The notes under the pieces: generated by a model | What the model saw: the letters and a program-made list of their open reading frames with translations, nothing else | Databases searched by the model: none | Told to the model about the DNA's origin: nothing | Position numbers and translations under genes: made by a program | Shown: positions 55,654-64,000 of the stretch, in pieces | Layout: the number at the start of each line of letters is the position of its first letter | How positions within the stretch are numbered: the first letter of the stretch is position 1 | Source of the DNA: Thermosynechococcaceae cyanobacterium Okahandja | Lineage (GTDB): Bacteria > Cyanobacteriota > Cyanobacteriia > Thermosynechococcales > Thermosynechococcaceae | Direction: 5' to 3' | NCBI GenBank assembly: GCA_041530395.1 | Contig: CP136945.1 | Coordinates: 1,860,001 to 1,924,000, forward strand | Length of the DNA: 64,000 bases

Positions 55654-55710
55654 AGTCAACGTATGGGAGTAGGGGTAACAAAGATCGAAAACCTTGCTAT
55701 ACTCCCTAAG

Positions 55711-58790
<3,080 letters not shown>

Positions 58791-58792
58791 TC

Positions 58793-59782
58793 CTAGGGGG
58801 TTGATTTGAATGGACTCCGTTTGCGTGAACCCTTTTTCTGTTTCACTTTTTCGTAATCCAATTCTTTGAGTTTACGCAGAATTCGCGTGAAATACTCCTG
58901 TAAGTATGCGTCAAGGGTCAGCGTTTCGCTGGGATCCAGATCAAACAGGCGATAGACCTCCGCCATGGGGGCATTCAGGGGGGTGCCACTGGCAATCACC
59001 TCCGTAAAGGCAAGGCGATCGCTAATGTTCCAGGTCCACTGAAACCACTGGGTCATCTGCCGCGCTGCCCGCAGTACGCCAATGGGCAGACGGGTAATTT
59101 TAGCCTCCTGTCCTGAAAGTGTTTCACATAACTTAATAATTTGATCAGCCGTCCACGGCTGCGTACCGGCCAAATCAAAGGCTTGACCGTAGGTGGCCGG
59201 ACGCTCTAGGCAGCGGATTGCAAACTTGGCCACATCTTGGGTATCCATGTAGGCAATGGCGGTGGACTCGCCCATCACCCAGATGGACTGATTTTCGAGA
59301 ATGGGGATGGCGTACTGGCCAATCAGTCCCTGAAAAAAACCACAGGGGCGCAAAATCGTATAGTTTAGCCCCGACTCCCGCAAAAAGTCTTCGGTACACT
59401 GCTTAATTTGCATCAGGGGTACGTGGGGATAGTCTTGGGCACCCATGATGGAGAAAAAGATAAAGTGCTGAATATTGGCAGCTTGAGCCGCCTGAATCAG
59501 ATTAACTTTTCCTTGCCAATCGACCGCTTCGATGGTGAGCGTATCGGTGGGGCGGGTGGTGGCGGCATCAATAATTACCGTCGCACCAGAGTACTTGAGC
59601 GCCTCCTGCAGGGTCTCTGGATAGCACAGATTCCCCTGGAGTAGCGTGGCTCCCCACTCCCGTAAAAATGTGGCTTTGGCGGGGCTGCGGACTAAGCAAT
59701 GCACCTGATGTCCCTCGTCTAAGGCCCGGCGCACAATTTGCCGCCCCAGCGTCCCCGTTCCACCCACAATCAATACGTTCAT
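58793..59782 (-). CDS. ycf39: Photosystem II assembly factor Ycf39
   Basis: A 329-residue atypical short-chain dehydrogenase with [23 protein letters not shown] at the start. Ycf39 forms a complex with high-light-inducible proteins HliC/HliD and chlorophyll synthase that delivers pigment to newly made D1. The sequence ([44 protein letters not shown]) is of that type rather than the other SDR at 48.2 kb. The basic C-terminal tail [14 protein letters not shown] is distinctive. It is 2 bases upstream of nadK, so expression is coupled. Confidence 0.9.
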   Translation of the reverse strand: MNVLIVGGTGTLGRQIVRRALDEGHQVHCLVRSPAKATFLREWGATLLQGNLCYPETLQEALKYSGATVIIDAATTRPTDTLTIEAVDWQGKVNLIQAAQAANIQHFIFFSIMGAQDYPHVPLMQIKQCTEDFLRESGLNYTILRPCGFFQGLIGQYAIPILENQSIWVMGESTAIAYMDTQDVAKFAIRCLERPATYGQAFDLAGTQPWTADQIIKLCETLSGQEAKITRLPIGVLRAARQMTQWFQWTWNISDRLAFTEVIASGTPLNAPMAEVYRLFDLDPSETLTLDAYLQEYFTRILRKLKELDYEKVKQKKGSRKRSPFKSTP

Positions 59783-59872
59783 GAAAAGCTCTAGTCATAA
59801 ATCTTAACTTTTGTAATACTTTATCAGAATTTCCCTCCTTAATATCGCCCCCGAGGGGATCCCCTCGGGCAG

Positions 59873-60394
59873 CTAGGTGTCAAAATCCTCGCAGTGTAAG
59901 GTTTCACGGGTGTTGCGGCCAGTAACAGGGTTGCGGCCACTGGCCACTGCGCACAGCAACCGCTGGGCATCTTCGCGCAGATCAACATCGGTGAAATCGG
60001 CGCCGGTAATCGTGGCACCGTCAAATTTGGTATTGAAGGCAAAGGCACCTTCGAGAATGGCATTAGTGAGGTTGGCTTTGGTTAGCCGTGCGGTATCTAG
60101 GGTGGCGTAGCGCAGATCTGCCCCTTCCAGATTGGCGGCTTCGAGGTTGGCGGCAAAGAAGCTCACCCCCTGGAGATTGGTGTGGCTAAGGTCACTATGG
60201 AAGAGGTTGGCCTTGGTGAACTGCGAGTCCCGCAGATCGCGGCCAGAAAAGTCGGTATTGATGAGGGCTTCTTTGGTGTAGTCTTCGGCGATCGCGCCCC
60301 TCGGGGTCAACACAATGAATAAAAGGGCAAGAACCAGTGCCACCAGCCATCGCCAGTAGCGATAACGCTCGCGAATTCCAGATAGACACATCAT
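59873..60394 (-). CDS. Lumenal pentapeptide-repeat protein
   Basis: A 173-residue protein with signal peptide (WLVALVLALLFIVLTPRGAIA, cleavage near 36) and about nine tandem A(N/D)Lxx pentapeptides from residue 45 to 135 (NTDFSGRDLRDSQFTKANLF, AANLEAANLEGADLRYATLD). The C-terminal cap RLLCAVASGRNPVTGRNTRETLHC resembles the plastid lumen proteins TL15/TL17 and their cyanobacterial relatives, with two cysteines that may form a disulfide. It is probably in the thylakoid lumen. Function unknown. It lies upstream of ycf39 on the same strand with 90 bases between. Confidence 0.9.
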   Translation of the reverse strand: MMCLSGIRERYRYWRWLVALVLALLFIVLTPRGAIAEDYTKEALINTDFSGRDLRDSQFTKANLFHSDLSHTNLQGVSFFAANLEAANLEGADLRYATLDTARLTKANLTNAILEGAFAFNTKFDGATITGADFTDVDLREDAQRLLCAVASGRNPVTGRNTRETLHCEDFDT

Positions 60395-60459
60395 AGGTAA
60401 AATCGGCAGAAAGGATCACTTCCTATGATCCCATTCTGGGTCGCCACAGGCAGCTAGCA

Positions 60460-61116
60460 ATGTTGAACTCCAAGTTGAACGCCAATTTTCGCCGCTGGAG
60501 CGCCGCCAAGATTCAACAGATGATTATCGAGCAGGGCTATGCCCAAGGCTATTTTTTAATGGGGGAGGGCGATCGCCTGCAATGGTACAGCAGTTACCGA
60601 CGCACCCTCATTCCCTTAGATGAGCGATTTCGCTACCCGCGATCGCTACAACGGGTTCTGAACCAAGGGCGCTTTCAGGTGGCCATTAACCGGGATTTTA
60701 AGGGGGTGGTTGAAGGCTGTGCGGCTCGCCCCAGCACGTGGATTACCCCACCGCTTAAGGAACTTTATTACCGTCTGTACGAGACAGGCTGGGCGGTGAG
60801 TTTCGAGACGTGGCAAGGAGACGAGTTAGCCGGAGGCATTCTGGGCATTGTTTTTGGGGGTGCCTTCATTGGTGAGTCAATGTTTTACCGCATCCCCGAT
60901 GGCTCGAAGGTGGCCATGGTGAAGCTGGTGCAGCACTTGCGATCGCGCGGATTTATCCTCTTTGATGCTCAACTGCCTAACCCTCACCTGAGCCGCTTTG
61001 GCGCTTATACCATTAGTGAGGCAGACTACCAGCAAACCTTGGTGCAGGCTCTACAGTGCCGGTGCCAGTTTTTGCCCTACCAGCTTGATTTAACCACGCC
61101 CGGCAGCAGTCCCTGA
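60460..61116 (+). CDS. aat: Leucyl/phenylalanyl-tRNA-protein transferase
   Basis: A 218-residue transferase that adds Leu or Phe from aminoacyl-tRNA to N-terminal basic residues, marking proteins for ClpS/ClpAP degradation (N-end rule). The core [24 protein letters not shown] and [22 protein letters not shown] are family signatures, and [27 protein letters not shown] follows. The 3' end overlaps convergent rpsN by 40 bases, unusually large. Confidence 0.94.
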   Translation: MLNSKLNANFRRWSAAKIQQMIIEQGYAQGYFLMGEGDRLQWYSSYRRTLIPLDERFRYPRSLQRVLNQGRFQVAINRDFKGVVEGCAARPSTWITPPLKELYYRLYETGWAVSFETWQGDELAGGILGIVFGGAFIGESMFYRIPDGSKVAMVKLVQHLRSRGFILFDAQLPNPHLSRFGAYTISEADYQQTLVQALQCRCQFLPYQLDLTTPGSSP

Positions 61117-61379
61117 TGAGCCATCTCCCGCAGGGCATTGCGACACAGGCCAAAATCGCGGAAATACCCCCGCGGACGACCCGTGAGCCAGCAGCGATTC
61201 CGCAGCCGTGAGGGGGCGCTATTGCGGGGCAGTTGCTGGAGTTGGCGATGAATGCTCATGACCTCTTCTTGGGTTTCCGCCATGGCCAGCTGTGTCTTTA
61301 GCTCCTGCCGTTTGGCAGCGTACTTGTTCACTAGGCGCTGGCGTTTTTTCTCCCGTTCGATCATGCTTTTTTTGGCCAT
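61077..61379 (-). CDS. rpsN: Ribosomal protein S14 (long, zinc-free type)
   Basis: A 100-residue uS14 from ATG 61379. It starts [20 protein letters not shown] and ends [38 protein letters not shown]. The CxxC pairs of the short zinc-type S14 are absent and the length equals the plastid/cyanobacterial form. It is a standalone gene, as in other cyanobacteria, and its 3' end overlaps aat on the other strand by 40 bases, so transcripts of both would form a duplex. Confidence 0.96.
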   Translation of the reverse strand: MAKKSMIEREKKRQRLVNKYAAKRQELKTQLAMAETQEEVMSIHRQLQQLPRNSAPSRLRNRCWLTGRPRGYFRDFGLCRNALREMAHQGLLPGVVKSSW

Positions 61380-61475
61380 GGGGGGGTGTCTGTCCTCGGT
61401 TGAATGATTTGGTATCCTATATCCTATCAAAGGTCGATTTGTTGCTGCAATAGTTACCCATTGCGGGGTGTTTCT

Positions 61476-62930
61476 GTGCCCTTACGTTTGTACAATACCC
61501 TATCCCGAAGCCTAGAGCCGTTTACCTCCCAAGAGGCTGGCCGTGTCAGCATTTATGCCTGCGGTGTCACGGTTTACGATTACTGCCATTTGGGACATGC
61601 GCGCTCCTATGTGGCCTGGGATGTGCTGCGCCGCTACCTAACGTTTTTGGGATATACCGTCCACTACGTGCAGAACTTTACCGATATTGATGACAAAATT
61701 CTGCGCCGCGCCCAAGAGAATGGTGAATCAATGGCGACGGTGAGCGATCGCTACATTGCCGCCTATCACGCGGATATGGCACAGCTTAACATTTTGCCCG
61801 CCACAGACTACCCCCGCGCTACGGCGGTGATTCCGGCCATTATTGATCTCATTCAGGCCCTCATTGATCGCGGCTGTGCCTACGTGGCCAATGGCGATGT
61901 GTACTACGCCGTGGAGCAATTTCCCAACTACGGCAAGCTCTCCGGGCGGCACCTGTCGCAACTGGTGGCGGGTGCCAGTGGCCGGGTTGAGGAGGCGGAT
62001 CAGCGGAAGCGCCATCCCCTTGACTTTGCCCTGTGGAAAGCAGCGAAGCCGGAGGAGGCCAAGGTCTATGAACCGTGGCCCTCACCCTGGGGAGCGGGGC
62101 GACCCGGATGGCATATTGAATGTTCGGCCATGGTGCAGCAAGCGTTTGGCACAACCGTGGATATTCACTGCGGTGGCATGGACTTAATTTTTCCGCACCA
62201 CGAGAACGAAATTGCCCAGTCAGAGGCGGCAAGCCAGCGCCCCCTAGCTCGCTTTTGGCTCCACAACGGCTTTGTGACGGTCAACGCCGAAAAAATGTCG
62301 AAGTCCTTGGGGAACTTCACCACGATCCGCAACCTCCTGCAACAGGGGGTGGAGCCCATGGCCTTGCGGTTGCTGGTGTTGCAGGCCCAATACCGCAAAC
62401 CCCTCGATTTTACGGAAACGGCCCTAGAGGCCGCCGCAAAGGGCTGGCAAACCCTCGCCGAAGCGCTGCAACTGCACCAAACCTTACCCCTAGACCCAAC
62501 GGGGGCGATCGCCGTCAAGGATCACCCCAGTACAGCAGCCTTCTGTGGGGCAATGGACGATGATTTGAACACCGCCGCCGCCTTAGCCGTCCTGTTTGAT
62601 CTGGCCAAATCCCTAAACCGCGAGCAGCACCGCTATCTCCATGGGGGTGAGTTGGGGCGATCGCTGCGTGACCTGAGTGGTGACTGGCACACCCTGACCC
62701 GCCTTGCCCAAGTGCTGGGGCTAGAGGTCAAAACAACTGACACCTCAGAGCGTGGCCTCAGCGAGCAGGAGATTGAAGCCCTGATTCAGGAGCGTAACGC
62801 CGCCCGCAAGGCTAAAAATTATGCCGAAAGCGATCGCCTACGGGACGTACTGCTTGCCCAAGGGATCAAATTGGTTGACCAAAAAGATGGCAGTACCCAC
62901 TGGTTTCGCGTCCCCATCCCCTCTGCCTAG
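61476..62930 (+). CDS. cysS: Cysteinyl-tRNA synthetase
   Basis: A 484-residue class I synthetase charging tRNA-Cys. The HIGH motif is HLGHAR ([18 protein letters not shown]) and KMSKS is in [19 protein letters not shown] (about 273). The zinc ligands are in [20 protein letters not shown] and HHENE. The start is GTG 61476 (V-PLRLYNTL), which opens the first strand; longer frames upstream are leader. Transcribed with pyrE 26 bases downstream. Confidence 0.95.
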   Translation: MPLRLYNTLSRSLEPFTSQEAGRVSIYACGVTVYDYCHLGHARSYVAWDVLRRYLTFLGYTVHYVQNFTDIDDKILRRAQENGESMATVSDRYIAAYHADMAQLNILPATDYPRATAVIPAIIDLIQALIDRGCAYVANGDVYYAVEQFPNYGKLSGRHLSQLVAGASGRVEEADQRKRHPLDFALWKAAKPEEAKVYEPWPSPWGAGRPGWHIECSAMVQQAFGTTVDIHCGGMDLIFPHHENEIAQSEAASQRPLARFWLHNGFVTVNAEKMSKSLGNFTTIRNLLQQGVEPMALRLLVLQAQYRKPLDFTETALEAAAKGWQTLAEALQLHQTLPLDPTGAIAVKDHPSTAAFCGAMDDDLNTAAALAVLFDLAKSLNREQHRYLHGGELGRSLRDLSGDWHTLTRLAQVLGLEVKTTDTSERGLSEQEIEALIQERNAARKAKNYAESDRLRDVLLAQGIKLVDQKDGSTHWFRVPIPSA

Positions 62931-62956
62931 GGGGGGCACTGTTACGGAGTTTTTGC

Positions 62957-63535
62957 ATGGATGATTCATTACTAGACCTGCGGCAAGAGCTATTAGAGGC
63001 CCTGTGTCACAATGCCTACCGAGCGGGAGACTTTACCCTCTCTTCCGGTCAAAAAAGTAGCTACTACATCAACTGTAAACCCGTCACCCTCTCTGCGCGG
63101 GGTGCCTATTTGGTGGGGCGTTTGTTTCTGGCGCAACTGGCTCCCGAGGTAACGGCAGTTGCCGGGCTAACCCTTGGAGCCGACCCCTTGGTGGTGGCGG
63201 TGAGTGTTCTCTCGAATGTGCAGGGGTCGGATCGCGCCGCCCTAATTGTCCGCAAAGAAGCCAAAGGCCATGGCACCATGAGTTTTATTGAAGGCCCTAA
63301 GTTACCCGCAGGATCAGTGGTGACGGTGCTCGAAGATGTCATTACCACCGGCGGGTCAGCCCTGAAGGCCGTTGAACGCCTGCAAGCTGCTGGCTATCAG
63401 GTCAATGAAGTGCTGGCAATTGTGGATCGGGACGCGGGAGGTACGGCTGCCTTTGCCGCCAAGGGTATTCCTCTGCGCTCCCTCTTTCAAATTCGTGAGT
63501 TGCAGGCCTATGTTGCGGCGGTTGCCACCCGCTAA
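62957..63535 (+). CDS. pyrE: Orotate phosphoribosyltransferase
   Basis: A 192-residue enzyme of pyrimidine synthesis that joins orotate to PRPP, giving orotidine 5'-phosphate. The PRPP loop is in [20 protein letters not shown], and the N-terminal [20 protein letters not shown] and central [15 protein letters not shown] blocks are typical. ATG 62957. It is followed after 14 bases by a pseudouridine synthase gene, both probably in the cysS transcript. Confidence 0.95.
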   Translation: MDDSLLDLRQELLEALCHNAYRAGDFTLSSGQKSSYYINCKPVTLSARGAYLVGRLFLAQLAPEVTAVAGLTLGADPLVVAVSVLSNVQGSDRAALIVRKEAKGHGTMSFIEGPKLPAGSVVTVLEDVITTGGSALKAVERLQAAGYQVNEVLAIVDRDAGGTAAFAAKGIPLRSLFQIRELQAYVAAVATR

Positions 63536-63549
63536 GTACCGCAAGCCCC

Positions 63550-64000
63550 ATGGTCTATCGCTACGTCATTCTGAATAAGCCCTATCGGGTTCTGTGCCAG
63601 TTTCAGGATCCGCAAGGTCGTCTTACCCTTAAGGACTATGTGCCCATTCCCGATATTTATGCCGCAGGTCGCCTTGACTATGACAGCGAGGGGTTGGTGC
63701 TACTCACCAATGATGGCCGCCTCCAACATCGGCTGACGGATCCCCGCTACGGTCATCCACGCACCTACTGGGTACAGGTGGAAGGCGAGCCAACCGCTAC
63801 CGCTCTTGAGCAGTTGCGCCAAGGGGTGCTGCTTCAGGGCAAGCCCACACGTCCGGCCAGCGTTACCCTATTACCAGAAGCTCCCCCTGTGCCCCCGCGA
63901 GATCCACCGATTCGTTACCGTCGCCACATTCCCACCCCATGGCTGAGCCTAACGCTACGGGAAGGCCGTAACCGCCAAGTGCGACGCATGACTGCTGCTG
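63550..64000 (+). CDS. Pseudouridine synthase, RsuA/RluE type (partial)
   Basis: The first 150 residues of a family-RsuA pseudouridine synthase; the gene leaves the window at the right edge. It starts [20 protein letters not shown] and contains the catalytic Asp motif [17 protein letters not shown], followed by [10 protein letters not shown]-type sequence and [11 protein letters not shown] near the end of the window. No N-terminal S4 domain is present, and the [12 protein letters not shown] start is like RluE (23S rRNA U2457). A gene symbol is withheld as the 3' part is missing. Confidence 0.88.
   Translation, partial: MVYRYVILNKPYRVLCQFQDPQGRLTLKDYVPIPDIYAAGRLDYDSEGLVLLTNDGRLQHRLTDPRYGHPRTYWVQVEGEPTATALEQLRQGVLLQGKPTRPASVTLLPEAPPVPPRDPPIRYRRHIPTPWLSLTLREGRNRQVRRMTAA

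Overview
The window comes from the chromosome of a cyanobacterium, most likely a thermophilic unicellular form of the Thermosynechococcus group. The evidence is the very frequent HIP1 octamer GCGATCGC, cyanobacterial marker genes (crtQ with its SRPBCC neighbour, ferredoxin-dependent sulfite reductase, SufR/SufB, Ycf39, V4R and phycobilisome-like proteins, UPF0182, DUF2996, DUF2854, DUF928) and a small heat shock protein that resembles the HspA I remember from that group. The genus call rests on memory, not on a search.

Layout. 1-8.0 kb: carotenoid desaturase, sulfite reductase, glycogen phosphorylase and a membrane-anchored protein kinase. 8.0-10.5 kb: lpxD with a TnpB element (IS200/IS605 type) packed against its promoter. 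10.6-19.3 kb: murein transglycosylase MltA, a two-RCK channel-like protein, glycolate oxidase GlcD, a PrxQ-like peroxiredoxin and a UPF0182 membrane protein. 19.4-21.65 kb: an accessory island with a solo IS-end-like hairpin, a VapBC pair and a decayed tnpB whose zinc-ribbon cysteines are gone. 21.65-28.9 kb: alpha/beta hydrolase, BolA-GrxD pair, HspA, an MBL-fold protein divergent from a site-2 protease, RNase P RNA, DUF928, a 2-Cys peroxiredoxin, DUF2996 and RimI. 28.9-37.3 kb: ABC exporter, nusB-DUF502, a TPR protein, dnaK-dnaJ and DUF2854. 37.3-43.4 kb: YajQ, an amino-acid-binding lipoprotein, the divergent sufR/sufB pair with two SufR-type operators, a WD40 protein and an alpha/beta hydrolase. 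43.5-47.4 kb: sulfate adenylyltransferase, an apparently intact TnpB element abutting its stop codon, about 630 bases without a recognisable gene, a TolB-like lipoprotein and an overlooked 47-residue protein. 47.6-52.2 kb: a lysozyme-like enzyme, SDR protein, LapA-like protein, UbiX, TrpG and a Tat-type MBL protein. 52.2-55.7 kb: a protease-TPR protein and three genes resembling part of the photosystem II assembly proficiency (PAP) operon. 55.7-64 kb: ligA, nadK, ycf39, a lumenal pentapeptide protein, aat, rpsN, cysS, pyrE and a partial pseudouridine synthase.

Together the genes cover sulfate assimilation (sat, sir), Fe-S assembly and its control (sufR, sufB, bolA, grxD), peroxide and heat stress (two peroxiredoxins, hspA, dnaK, dnaJ) and thylakoid or photosystem II biogenesis (crtQ, ycf39, PAP-like genes, pentapeptide protein). 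The accessory content is mainly three TnpB elements with hairpin ends, at least one solo end, and one toxin-antitoxin pair. No CRISPR array, tRNA, rRNA, prophage or biosynthetic cluster was recognised. The observations I consider freshest are a promoter-driven unannotated transcript at 30.8 kb, the ribbon-helix-helix-like tail on sulfite reductase, the zinc-less TnpB, and IS ends that contain the stop codons of neighbouring genes.
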